DNA from: an uncultured Prevotella sp. | Lineage (GTDB): Bacteria > Bacteroidota > Bacteroidia > Bacteroidales > Bacteroidaceae | NCBI GenBank assembly: GCA_934120735.1 | Contig: CAKOVA010000037.1 | Location: 1 to 18,446 of the forward strand | DNA: 18,446 nucleotides | Reading direction: 5' to 3' | Shown: positions 1 through 8,800 of the stretch, in pieces | Position numbering within the stretch: the first letter of the stretch is position 1 | How the letters are laid out: each line of letters starts with the position of its first letter | The notes under the pieces: model-generated | Told to the model about the DNA's origin: nothing | The model's database searches: none | The model's input: the letters and a program-made list of their open reading frames with translations, nothing else | Made by a program: the position numbers and the translations under genes

Positions 1-837
1 CAAAACCTCCAAGTAGATATAAAACTCTATCAAGAAGATTTGGAGTCTCACCAAAAAGCTCTGAAAGAAATCGAACAAGATTATTTGTCGAAGAAGGATG
101 AATTACAAGCACTTAACACGCAGATAAGGCAAGCCATATCTGCATCAAAGGAGGTGAAAATAAAGGTGTCAGAGTCGCTGACAGACATCGTTGGACTCTT
201 GCGGTTAGCTCGTGAGATAGCCAACACAAGACTGTCAGATTTACAGATGAAAGCAATCAAAGCACCTGACTTGCATGAAATAGCTGTCCCAGAGAGTGTG
301 AAGAATGGTATAAACGCATTAACTTCTGTTCTAAAGGTGGGCTTGGAAACAGCTGTAGATAATGTATCCACTGTTGGCATGGAAACATTGGAACAGCTGC
401 AAAACAGCAAAGACGAAAGAAATCAAATGGCTATTGATACTTCAAATGCACAGGATATAGTGAAATTACAATCTAACGAAGTCAGCATTGACAAGCTGGA
501 TATTGCCCAGGTAAATGCAGAGGCAATACAGACCGTTGCAGGAATAGCCAATTTGTTTGAATCATACTCAAACTTGCTCGCCATGAAGCAACAAAGTGCT
601 ATTGCGTTAGAGCAATATGATGCCAACATGAAGAGTCTGCAGGATCAATTCAAGCAAATAACAAATGGAGTTGATGACAAAGCGACTCTCTTAAGAAATT
701 CGCTGAAGAACATCAATTTGGCAAAAGATGCCAAGCAACTCAAAAGCGCATTGCTTTCACTCTCTGACGGAGACATCAACCTGTCTGAAGACGATATTGA
801 TAACTTTTTGAATGGTAACAAAAAAATAGTATTATAA
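1..837 (+). CDS. Coiled-coil protein of unknown function (5' end outside window)
   Basis: The reading frame is open from base 1 and runs to TAA at 835-837, giving 278 visible residues. The first possible start inside the window is a TTG at 40, but codons before it (reading QNLQVDIKLYQED) continue the same charged, coiled-coil-like composition, so the gene very probably begins upstream. I do not recognise the family. The visible part is soluble, without signal peptide or membrane segment. It has a K/E/Q-rich coiled coil at the start, a middle part rich in small residues and V/I, further helical stretches, and an acidic tail ending NGNKKIVL. Its stop overlaps the start of the DUF4112 gene by one base (TAATG), so the two are very likely translated together and may act together. 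Function unknown. Confidence 0.75.
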   Translation, partial: QNLQVDIKLYQEDLESHQKALKEIEQDYLSKKDELQALNTQIRQAISASKEVKIKVSESLTDIVGLLRLAREIANTRLSDLQMKAIKAPDLHEIAVPESVKNGINALTSVLKVGLETAVDNVSTVGMETLEQLQNSKDERNQMAIDTSNAQDIVKLQSNEVSIDKLDIAQVNAEAIQTVAGIANLFESYSNLLAMKQQSAIALEQYDANMKSLQDQFKQITNGVDDKATLLRNSLKNINLAKDAKQLKSALLSLSDGDINLSEDDIDNFLNGNKKIVL

Positions 838-1409
838 TGGCAAATAACAGAAGACAAGCCGCAAAAGACGAACTCGGATTTGTGGATAAAGAAGAAGAAA
901 TCGTAGTGTCAGAGGCTTTAGATAAAGAAGCTTTAAGAAGACAAGAGAAGGAAGAAAGAAGACAGGAACTCTTGGAGTCTGATTCTTACCAAGTCATAAG
1001 TACAATTGCTAAATGGGCTGACAAATATTTTTTGGACCCTATCATAGGATTCTTCCCCGTGGTAGGCGACACTATCAGTGCTGCATTTGGATTACCATTT
1101 ATTTATTTTGCGCTTACTAAAGTTAGATCTATTCCGTTAGCTTTAGCTGTTACTTACAATTATCTCGTTGATTTACTCTTAGGATGTATTCCCTTTTTTA
1201 TTGGCGATGTTATTGATTTCTTTCATAGGGCGCACATTAAAAACATGCAACTTATTACTCATTTCGTGGATGATGATAAAGAAGCAATAAAGGAAGTTAA
1301 TGCAAAAGCCATTAGGGTGGCTATCTTAATCGTTTTACTGTGTTATCTTATTTATAAAGTGGTCGGCTGGATAAATATGTTTGCCGATTGGGTTGCATCA
1401 TTCTTTTAA
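837..1409 (+). CDS. DUF4112 family membrane protein
   Basis: 190 residues. The N-terminal 50 residues are highly charged, with K/E/R runs around 30-46. The DUF4112 core follows: PIIGFFPVVGD at 68-78, then NYLVDLLLGCIPFFIGDVID at about 108-127 and RAHIKN at 131-136. The two G-x-x-P-x-x-G-D type motifs separated by a hydrophobic stretch are typical of the family. A clear membrane helix lies at about 158-177, and the two core motifs are also hydrophobic, so it is probably an inner-membrane protein. The family has no known function. The start ATG at 837 overlaps the upstream stop by one base. All nine Arg codons are AGA or AGG, unlike genes such as mlaE further right, which suggests different ancestry for this end of the window. 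Confidence 0.8.
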   Translation: MANNRRQAAKDELGFVDKEEEIVVSEALDKEALRRQEKEERRQELLESDSYQVISTIAKWADKYFLDPIIGFFPVVGDTISAAFGLPFIYFALTKVRSIPLALAVTYNYLVDLLLGCIPFFIGDVIDFFHRAHIKNMQLITHFVDDDKEAIKEVNAKAIRVAILIVLLCYLIYKVVGWINMFADWVASFF

Positions 1410-1433
1410 AGCTAATTCCTTTGAATGGTACTA

Positions 1434-1475
1434 ATGAAAATTGATGTTTCAACGTTTTTACAAGAAAAAAAGTAA
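1434..1475 (+). other. 13-codon upstream ORF ahead of the nuclease gene
   Basis: ATG at 1434 opens a short frame, MKIDVSTFLQEKK, ending in TAA at 1473-1475, two bases before the nuclease ATG at 1478. This could be a leader peptide that delivers ribosomes to the nuclease start, since no Shine-Dalgarno sequence is present. It could equally be chance; there is no comparative evidence. Confidence 0.2.
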
Positions 1476-1477
1476 CG

Positions 1478-2002
1478 ATGGAAAAATATATAAGTTTAAC
1501 TAAGGAACAACAGGCGCAGATTGCGCATCAAACAGGGTGGAGTGATAAAGTAATCAGCCATATTCGTTCTATGGAGGAGGCTGCCATTTATATGAAAGCA
1601 GGACTGGTGGAACAGAATATTGGTGGACGGGTGGCTCTTATACAAACCGATATTAACTGGAGCGATTACAGCATTAGGCGTAACACATGGCTGAAAAAAT
1701 ATTTGGCAGACTGGGATAAATGGGCTGAATATAACAATGCCGACTTGATAGGAGAGGGGTTCCCTCCTCGTGATGCCAATGGTGACCCGTATGAGTTGCA
1801 CCATATCGGTCAGGAGCAAGACTCGCCTTTTGCTGAACTCACATGGAATGAACATATGGGAGATGGGAATAACCCTATATTGCATACGTCCCGTGAATCT
1901 AAAATTTACAGAGACCAATTCGACAAAGAGAAGTCCTTTTATTGGCAGGCACGCTTTAAGGCGTTTACTCAAGACGAACTCAATAAAATCTATCAGAAAT
2001 AA
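1478..2002 (+). CDS. Orphan LHH-type HNH/Endo VII superfamily nuclease
   Basis: 174 residues without signal peptide or membrane segment. The C-terminal half carries the LHH nuclease signature: DANGDPYELHHIGQ at 99-112, SPFAELTWNEH at 116-126 and NPILH at 132-136. The probable metal and catalytic histidines are H108, H109, H126 and H136. The first half, with SMEEAAIYMKAGL at 31-43 and the GRVALIQTDINW stretch after it, resembles the segment that normally precedes this motif in secreted polymorphic toxins. In those toxins the domain is the C-terminal tip of a long protein with a delivery N terminus. Here it is a free-standing gene, so it may be an orphan toxin cassette or a nuclease used inside the cell. 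No immunity gene is recognisable next to it. It follows the DUF4112 gene by 68 bases. Nuclease class is fairly sure; substrate (DNA or RNA) and role are unknown. Confidence 0.75.
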   Translation: MEKYISLTKEQQAQIAHQTGWSDKVISHIRSMEEAAIYMKAGLVEQNIGGRVALIQTDINWSDYSIRRNTWLKKYLADWDKWAEYNNADLIGEGFPPRDANGDPYELHHIGQEQDSPFAELTWNEHMGDGNNPILHTSRESKIYRDQFDKEKSFYWQARFKAFTQDELNKIYQK

Positions 2003-2080
2003 CGCAAAGCGATGACCATTGTATTAGTTCTATAATAATGCTCTGCAGTGGTTTCTTTGTAATCCTTCACACATACACAC

Positions 2081-3025
2081 ATGGATGGACGACTGCGTGC
2101 CTATTTATGGCTGATTGACATACTGCGCCAAAAGCGAATGACGTTGGCGGAGATTAAGCAAAGGTGGTCTGCATCTTCATATAATGTGGATCATTGTGAG
2201 TTGACTGACCGCACGTTTCATCGTTATCGAGAGAATATTGCTACAGAGTTGGGAGTGTATATCGAGTGTAACAAGAAAGCAGGGAATGTGTATTATATTA
2301 AGGAGTCGATTTACGATAATGCAAATGTCGTGGACTGGCTGCTGAGTTCGTTTCGCATTTCGGAAATGGCACAAAGAGTGAGGCAGCATGATAAGATTAT
2401 GTTGGAAAATCCTCCGCAAGATACGTTATACATGAACCAACTCTTAGATTGTATTGATGAAAATAGATATGTAAGGGTGTCGTACAAAAATGCTTACGGT
2501 GTTGAGAGTACATTTATCTTGGCTCCTCTCTTTGTTCGACTTTTCAGGCAGCGTTGGTATCTTATCGGACGTGATAAAAAGAATGGGGTTGTCAGAATCT
2601 TGGCGGTCAATCGTTTGTTGGAATTTGAGAAGTTGGACGTGAAGGTGCGTAAAGAGAAGCCTCTGACGCCCGATGAATTCTTTGCCGACTGCTTCGGCAT
2701 CATGAAAGATCCTCGTCGAAAGGCAGAGCATATTCGCTTGCGAGCATTTTGGCCACAATATGTCTTTTTGGAAGAAACGCCCTTGCATCATTCTCAGCGC
2801 ATGGTAAAAGATTCGGGCGATGGTGAATATAGAGAATACGAGCTGTATGTTCAACCAACCTTCGATTTTAAGCAAGAATTGCTGAAGAATAGCAGAGCCC
2901 TGATTGTTTTAGAGCCTCAATCTCTGAAAAACGAGATGATTGCCATCCTGAAAGATATGTTGAAAGGATATGAAACGGGCGAAGATTATAGCGGTGAGGG
3001 GAAAGGATATGATGCGGATGAGTAA
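2081..3025 (+). CDS. WYL-domain transcriptional regulator
   Basis: 314 residues. The N terminus (about 1-75) is a winged-helix-type DNA-binding region, with TDRTFHRYRENI at 42-53 as the likely recognition part. The WYL domain spans about 118-190 and carries the name-giving W159-Y160-L161 in RQRWYLIGRD, followed by VRILAVNRL. A C-terminal WCX-like extension holds a conserved-looking YELYVQPTFDFKQELL stretch. WYL proteins are ligand-sensing regulators; some bind nucleic acid or nucleotides and control defence or DNA-damage genes. It lies 78 bases after the nuclease on the same strand and might regulate it, but co-transcription is not shown. Only a poor match to the Bacteroidota -7 box (TTTCTTTG, 2052-2059) lies upstream. 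The ATG at 2081 has no Shine-Dalgarno sequence, as usual for this phylum. Confidence 0.85.
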   Translation: MDGRLRAYLWLIDILRQKRMTLAEIKQRWSASSYNVDHCELTDRTFHRYRENIATELGVYIECNKKAGNVYYIKESIYDNANVVDWLLSSFRISEMAQRVRQHDKIMLENPPQDTLYMNQLLDCIDENRYVRVSYKNAYGVESTFILAPLFVRLFRQRWYLIGRDKKNGVVRILAVNRLLEFEKLDVKVRKEKPLTPDEFFADCFGIMKDPRRKAEHIRLRAFWPQYVFLEETPLHHSQRMVKDSGDGEYREYELYVQPTFDFKQELLKNSRALIVLEPQSLKNEMIAILKDMLKGYETGEDYSGEGKGYDADE

Positions 3026-3045
3026 GAAAACTATCCCACCCCTTG

Positions 3046-3066
3046 CCTCTCTGTGAAAGGGAGAGG
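3046..3066. terminator. Possible bidirectional hairpin between convergent genes
   Basis: CCTCTC (3046-3051) and GAGAGG (3061-3066) form a 6-bp perfect stem with a 9-base loop, 20 bases after the WYL gene stop. The opposing lptB ends at 3131, so this lies in a convergent gap where a terminator is expected. There is no U-run after it, so efficiency is doubtful. Confidence 0.3.
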
Positions 3067-3130
3067 AGCAGTTGACTCGTTCGTAATAAACAAATCAATC
3101 TTCTTCCGTTTGTGGAAAGGGGATGACTGC

Positions 3131-3949
3131 TTATACTTCTTTTGCCCTTCGCTCTTCGTCAATAAGCTGGAAATCCTTTTTGCGAAGAATGAAGTTGCTT
3201 CCTAAGTATTTTTCTCGTACAATCTTGTTGTCGGCCAGTTCCTCCGGTGTGCCGTGGAACAGGATTTTTCCCTCGAACAATAGATAGGCGCGGTCGGTGA
3301 TGGTCAGCGTTTCCTGTACGTTGTGGTCGGTGATGAGGATGCCGATATTACGGTATTTCAGTCGCCATACAATGTGCTGGATGTCTTCCACGGCGATGGG
3401 GTCGACGCCGGCAAACGGCTCGTCGAGCATGATGAACTTCGGGTCGATGGCAAGGCAGCGAGCAATCTCCGTGCGTCGACGCTCACCTCCCGACAGTTGG
3501 TCACCCTTGTTCTTGCGTACTTTGTTCAGTCTGAACTCGTTAATTAGGCTCTCCAACTTGTCTAACTGCTCCTGTCGGGATAGTTTGGTCATCTCCAGAA
3601 CCGACAGAATATTGTCCTCCACGCTCATCTTCCTGAACACGCTGGCCTCCTGCGGCAGGTAGCCGATGCCAGCCTGTGCGCGTTTGTAGACGGGATATTC
3701 GGTAATTTCCTCCTCGTTGAGGTACACATGACCCTCGTTGGGAATCACCAAGCCCGTCGTCATGTAGAACGATGTGGTCTTTCCCGCACCATTGGGTCCC
3801 AGCAGACCTACAATCTCTCCTTGGCGCACATTGTAGCTCACCTTGTTGGCAACCGTACGTTTGCCATATCGTTTTACCAGTCCTTCGGTACGCAGCACCA
3901 AGCTTTCGCTTTCCTGTTGTTGCACTTCCGTTTCTCTTTGCTCATTCAT
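3131..3949 (-). CDS. lptB: LPS export ABC transporter ATP-binding protein LptB
   Basis: Cytoplasmic ATPase of the LptB2FGC machine that extracts lipopolysaccharide from the inner membrane and pushes it toward the outer membrane. Numbering from the GTG at 3976: Walker [10 protein letters not shown] at 60-68, Q-loop in [19 protein letters not shown] at 105-123, signature LSGGERRR at 161-168, Walker B FIMLDEP at 181-187 with catalytic E186, D-loop AGVDP and H-loop ITDHNVQET with H218. The [17 protein letters not shown] stretch is characteristic of LptB rather than other ABC ATPases. Two starts are possible: GTG at 3976 (281 residues) and ATG at 3949 (272 residues). I prefer the ATG because family members usually have a short N terminus. 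No other lpt gene is adjacent. It has its own promoter candidate. Confidence 0.93.
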   Translation of the reverse strand: MNEQRETEVQQQESESLVLRTEGLVKRYGKRTVANKVSYNVRQGEIVGLLGPNGAGKTTSFYMTTGLVIPNEGHVYLNEEEITEYPVYKRAQAGIGYLPQEASVFRKMSVEDNILSVLEMTKLSRQEQLDKLESLINEFRLNKVRKNKGDQLSGGERRRTEIARCLAIDPKFIMLDEPFAGVDPIAVEDIQHIVWRLKYRNIGILITDHNVQETLTITDRAYLLFEGKILFHGTPEELADNKIVREKYLGSNFILRKKDFQLIDEERRAKEV

Positions 3950-4002
3950 GAATGCCGTATCTTGATTATTACTCACTTTCTTAAGGCGCAGCCTATCTTT
4001 TG

Positions 4003-4010
4003 CAAAGATA
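4003..4010 (-). promoter_or_regulatory. Promoter -7 box for lptB
   Basis: On the - strand the sequence reads TATCTTTG, an exact match to the Bacteroidota -7 consensus TAnnTTTG. It lies 26 bases upstream of the GTG and 53 upstream of the ATG candidate start. No good TTTG -33 box is seen at the usual 19-21 bases further upstream. Confidence 0.5.
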
Positions 4011-4083
4011 GAAAAATTTATCAGAATAGAAAGAGAGTGCGTGTTGGTTTGTTGCCAGTTTTTTGAAAAGTACCAGCATACAG

Positions 4084-4125
4084 CAAGGGGTATTCGCTGT
4101 CTGTCAGACCAGTGAATACCCCTTG
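4084..4125 (-). terminator. Hairpin terminator after the susCD pair
   Basis: Arms 4084-4095 and 4114-4125 are perfect 12-bp complements (CAAGGGGTATTC / GAATACCCCTTG). They extend inward to 16 bp (4084-4099 with 4110-4125) with one G-U pair, leaving a 10-base loop. The hairpin starts 26 bases beyond the susD stop at 4151, so it probably ends the susCD transcript. There is no immediate U-run on the - strand, only a TTTT some bases later. Confidence 0.65.
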
Positions 4126-4150
4126 TAGGTTATGATGTCAAGCGTAAGGC

Positions 4151-5806
4151 TTAGAAGTTGGCAGCCCCTTGCTTGTCCCACCAAACGCGTGTTCCGCCAA
4201 TGTCACCTTTGAACTTGGAGCTTGAATTCTCTTTATTGAGTAATTCGATGCCCTTTTGCAGTTCGGCATTATTGGTGTTGATTTCTACATTGTTGTAAAT
4301 CAAACGTCTGATTTGTTCGTCAGTATCAATTGTTCCGTCGCTGCTGTTTACGCGGTTCGGGAAGAGTTTTGGATAGCCAGTGCGGCGATAGTCAGCCCAT
4401 GCTTCTGTTGACAAAGGGAAGTTGGCAATCCATTTTTGGATGATAATACGCTGCAGCTTCTCCTCCTTGCTGGCATTGGCATCCCATTTTACAGACACGT
4501 CATTCATCGCCTTGATGTTGTTCTGGCTGTCTGCTGGGTCTACATAGTCGAGCTGTTTGGAGGTTCCGTTGATGTATTTGTTGATTTCTTCTTCAGAAAT
4601 GCTTTCGAGGTTCGCATACGCCTTTTTGTATTTCAGCTCGTTCTGGATAGAAACCCGGATGCCTTCTTCATAAAGTTGTTGAGCGTCAGCGCCCATAGCC
4701 CATCCTCTCAGAGCACCTTCGGCTCTCAAGAAGTAGGCTTCAGCCACCTTCATGACGGGTAGCGGTGTGGCGTACGAACAAACTGCCTGCGAGTAATTGG
4801 TCCATGCGTTTGGCTTGTTGGGCAAGCTACAGCCTCCGCGAATGCCGAGATATTGTGTGCCTTTTGCCACAACTGTCGCATCCTTAACCTTCACGTCATC
4901 TTTGTTCTTGGTTATATACAGGTCGATACGCGGGTCTTTGAAACCATCCATGATGGTGGTGAGGTTTGCGTTGATACCGCAGTCGCCCCATTCGAACATG
5001 CGTGTGAGCTCGTTTGAGATGCCGTGGTCGATGAGGATGTCGCGGTCAGCAGAGGTCAAGACTCCTCCCCTTACGGCTTCTTCAGCTTTCTGCTTGGCCA
5101 GTGTTGGGTTGGCTTTGACGATTCTCATGGCATAACGCAACTTAAATTGGTTGGCCACTTTAATCCACAAAGCCTTGTCGCCGTTGCACCAGTAGTCGAA
5201 CCCTTGCATTTGCTCGGGAGTGGATTTCCCGTTCTTAAAGCCGGCGATGGCCTCGTCAAGTAGCTTGAAAATCTCGTTGTAGATTTCTTCCTGAGAATCG
5301 TATGCGTAGGTAACGCCGTTGCTCTCTATGACCGACTTGTAGGCGATTGGTCCGTATGCGTCTGTAGCACATGCGGTGGCGTATGCCTGAACGACGCGCA
5401 TCACAGCTGCGAAGTCTGTGACACCCTTCGCGTCACATGCCTTGATGAGGCGGCTCGTATTGTTGAAGATGTGGAGGTAGTAGTTCTCGTACATGCCACC
5501 GCAGAACCCGCGGTTCAGTTTGTAGTCTACGTTTCCGTTGCCACCAAAGTTGTGTGGTGTCATGAAATAGCCGCCGAAGAGGTCAATGCTTAAGTTGGTC
5601 CAAAACTGGAACATGTTCTGATGAGGCGCATAGACATAAGTCATCGGTTCGATGAACTGAGCCGCAAAAGGCATGTTGTCTGGATTCACTTCGTACTGAT
5701 TGGTATTCAGGGTTCCGAAGTTGTCCGTACAACCGCTTAACATGCTGCTTCCTGAAAGGAGCAATGCTGCGGCTGATGCTGTGGTGAATATATTAGATAA
5801 TTTCAT
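4151..5806 (-). CDS. SusD/RagB-family outer-membrane nutrient-binding lipoprotein
   Basis: 551 residues. A lipoprotein signal with lipobox LSGC (C26) follows a short K-starting hydrophobic leader, so the mature protein is lipid-anchored, probably on the cell surface. The body is of the SusD-like 2 type: ATDAYGPIAY at 147-156, WIKVANQFKLRYAMRI at 214-229, EAYFLRAEGALRGW at 356-369, QKWIANFP at 457-464 and EAWADYRRTGYP at 468-479. SusD proteins form the lid over their partner SusC barrel and capture glycans or peptides for import. The gene starts 14 bases after the SusC gene stop, so they form one operon. No glycoside hydrolase, peptidase or sensor gene lies next to the pair in this window, so the substrate cannot be deduced. 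Confidence 0.93.
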   Translation of the reverse strand: MKLSNIFTTASAAALLLSGSSMLSGCTDNFGTLNTNQYEVNPDNMPFAAQFIEPMTYVYAPHQNMFQFWTNLSIDLFGGYFMTPHNFGGNGNVDYKLNRGFCGGMYENYYLHIFNNTSRLIKACDAKGVTDFAAVMRVVQAYATACATDAYGPIAYKSVIESNGVTYAYDSQEEIYNEIFKLLDEAIAGFKNGKSTPEQMQGFDYWCNGDKALWIKVANQFKLRYAMRIVKANPTLAKQKAEEAVRGGVLTSADRDILIDHGISNELTRMFEWGDCGINANLTTIMDGFKDPRIDLYITKNKDDVKVKDATVVAKGTQYLGIRGGCSLPNKPNAWTNYSQAVCSYATPLPVMKVAEAYFLRAEGALRGWAMGADAQQLYEEGIRVSIQNELKYKKAYANLESISEEEINKYINGTSKQLDYVDPADSQNNIKAMNDVSVKWDANASKEEKLQRIIIQKWIANFPLSTEAWADYRRTGYPKLFPNRVNSSDGTIDTDEQIRRLIYNNVEINTNNAELQKGIELLNKENSSSKFKGDIGGTRVWWDKQGAANF

Positions 5807-5820
5807 ATCGTCGAAATGTT

Positions 5821-8800
5821 TTAGAAGTTAAGTTTGAGATTCAATCCAATACTGCGAGACGATGGGAGTGCGAACATGTCAACTCCTTGCCATCCGTTTC
5901 CTGTACCCAGAGATACATCAGGATCCATGGGGGCATCTTTGTAGAAGAAGAACAGGTTGCGTCCAATGAGCGATGCGGTCAGGTTCTTCCCATACCCCAA
6001 CAGGTTGCGGAAGGTATAGCCCAGAGACATCTCACGCATGCGAACGTTTGTAGCATCGTACAAATAGAGTTCGTTGGCGTATGAGGAGTTGAAGTTTGTA
6101 GCACCCGTCTTACGATAGAACTTTTGTGCGTCGAAAGATACGCCGTCTACCACCACTTTTCCTGCATCGCGTGCTGCTCCAGAGCGTTCTGATACACCCC
6201 ATCCGTCCAAGGTAGCCTCGGTCATGGAGAGAACCTTTCCGCCAAATTTGCCATCGATGAGGAAAGAGAATGTGAAATCCTTGTAGTTGAAGGTGTTCGA
6301 CCATCCCATGGTTGTTCTGGGCGTCATGTCTCCAACATACTTCATGTCGTTGATGCCGTCTCCGCCAAGTACGGGTTCGCCGTTTTCGTTGATGACGGGC
6401 TTGCCGCTGTCATCGCGTTTGAGCTGACGCACATAGAGGTCGCCATAGTGTCCGTCTTTCTTGAGAACAACCTTGGCACCGCCGTAGTCAGCCAATGTCA
6501 AGTCGTTCAAGCCGTCAACCAGCTCAATGATTTTGTTGGCATTGTATGCATAATTCAGGCGTGTAATCCAGCTGAAGTCCCGATTGAAGTCCTGACGCCA
6601 TGTAAGACTTACCTCAACACCTTGGTTTTGTACGTTACCAGCATTCACGTAACGATTGCGCAGACCGGTTTCGTACGGAGCCTCTACTGCGAAGAATTGG
6701 TTCTTGGTGTTGGTCTTGTAATAAGTCAGGTTGGTTTCTAATCTGTTATCAAAGAAGAAGCCTTCAATACCTAATTCTAAAGAATGGGTCTGCTCTGGTT
6801 TCAACGTTCTGAAAGGAGCTTTCTCTGGTGGTGTCAGTGCGCCACCGTCTTTAAGTGTGTATCTAAGGTTACTCATGAACACTGGAACGTCGTTACCTAC
6901 AACAGAGTAAGATGCACGCAGTTTCAGCATGTTGACGTTCTTGCCAAAGTCGATGAACTTATCGAGCAGAATGCTGGTACCTACGGATGGGTAGAAGAAT
7001 GACATGCTCTCTGTGAATGCCAACGCAGACGACCAGTCGTTACGTGCAGTGACATCAATGAAGAGGCCGTCTTTGTAGCCAAATTGAGCTGTTCCGAACA
7101 CCGAGTTCAATCGTTTGTCCTTGCGTCCGAGCGTGGTGGTCATGCGGTAATAGTTAGCCGGCGAGAAGATGTTAGGATAGTAAGCATTTCCTGATGGCTT
7201 ACCGTCTGTTACCTTATATACAGAGTCACCCCATCCAATGAGATATGTGCTGTTACCCTTTGTTTTTGTAAAGCTGGTACCAGCCGTGACATTCAGGGCA
7301 TAGATGTCATTCCATGTGTGGTTATAAGATGCCAGCAGGTCGCCATAGAACTGCTCACTGAAGATCTGAGAGTCTTTCATGGTACCAAGGAGACAGCGTC
7401 CACCAGTACTGGATGCGTGTTCGTTGTAAGTCCACCTTTCGTCACCACGCTCATAGCGCAGTCTTCCTGTTAACGACAGACCTTCCATGATGTCGTATCT
7501 CACCGATCCACCGAAATCAAATCTGTTGCGGTTGGTGATGGGTACTTGTCTGTTCAACATCCAATAAGGGTTAGAAAACTGTTCCTGCTTGGTGTTTACC
7601 CAGTTTTGGATGTTAGTGTTCAATCCTGCGTCATATACTTCATAGTTGTTCTTGTAGTCGTTCCAGTTTTCGCCTCTTGGGAAGAGATATGCGCCCGTCA
7701 ATGGGTTGTGCAGGAATCCAGATGCCGGCTGATTCTTCACCCTTTGGTTGTTGTAGCCCGCACTTACATCCACATGCACCTGCTTCAAGACGTTGAAGCC
7801 AACCTTTGCCAACATGTTATGGCTGTTGTAGGTGTTGTTGGGTACGATTCCGTTGGAATGGACATTGGCATACGAGAAATAAGAAGAGATGTTCTCGGTG
7901 CCGCCAGCAATGGAGATAGAATTGTTGGTGGTGAATCCAGTCCTGTAGAAATCCTTGGCATAGTTGTCGGCTTTGCCGCTGAGCTTTTCACCCCAGCTGA
8001 ATGTGCCAGAGTCGCTTACACCATAGTTCGATTGGAATTTAGGGAGCGAAATCGGTGTTTCAGCGGTTGTGTTGCTGGAAACGTTGATGGAAACCTTTCC
8101 GGCTTGTGCTGACTTTGTGGTGATCATGATGGCACCGTTGGCAGCCACCGCACCATAAAGAGCTGCTGCAGAGGCTCCTTTCAGCAGGGTGATTTGTGCA
8201 ATGTCATCAGGGTTAATCTGTGACAGAGCGTCACCGCCATCGTGTCCGCCACCATAGTTACCAGAGATTTGCGAGTCGGAAATATTCATCATCAAAGGCA
8301 CACCGTCTACTACGACCAAGGGCTGGTTGCTTCCACTGATAGACTTGCTTCCTCTGAACAGAATCTTGGATGCACCACCGGCACCAGTAGCGTTAGGTGT
8401 GATGCTTAAGCCTGCGCTCTTTCCCTGTAGGGAGTTAATCATGTTAATGTTCTTGATTTCATTGACATCTTTCCCTCCAACTGTTTGCGCAGAGTATGCC
8501 AGTGATTTTGCTTCACGCTTGATACCCATTGCTGTCACCACCACCTCGTTCAGCAATTCAGAATCATCGTGCAATACAATACTTAAGGCCGTACCGTGCC
8601 AGGTGGCTTCGACGGTTTTGAAGCCGATGAAGGAAACTTGGATAATCTCTCCTGCTTTTACGTTTGGCAACGAGAAATTACCATCTAAATCGGTTGTTGT
8701 TCCTCGTTGGGTATTTTTAACAATAACCGAAGCACCCGTAATAGGCTCACCTTTAGAGTCTTTTACCGAACCTTTGCATTCATTGGACTGTTGGGTAGTT

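Noticed and set aside
40..42. TTG at 40 as start of the first gene
   Set aside because: The frame is open to base 1 and the preceding codons look like the same coiled coil, so the gene most likely starts outside the window.
3977..4080. LptB and SusCD as one operon
   Set aside because: A 16-bp hairpin (4084-4125) and a separate TATCTTTG box (4003-4010) stand between them, so lptB is probably transcribed on its own.
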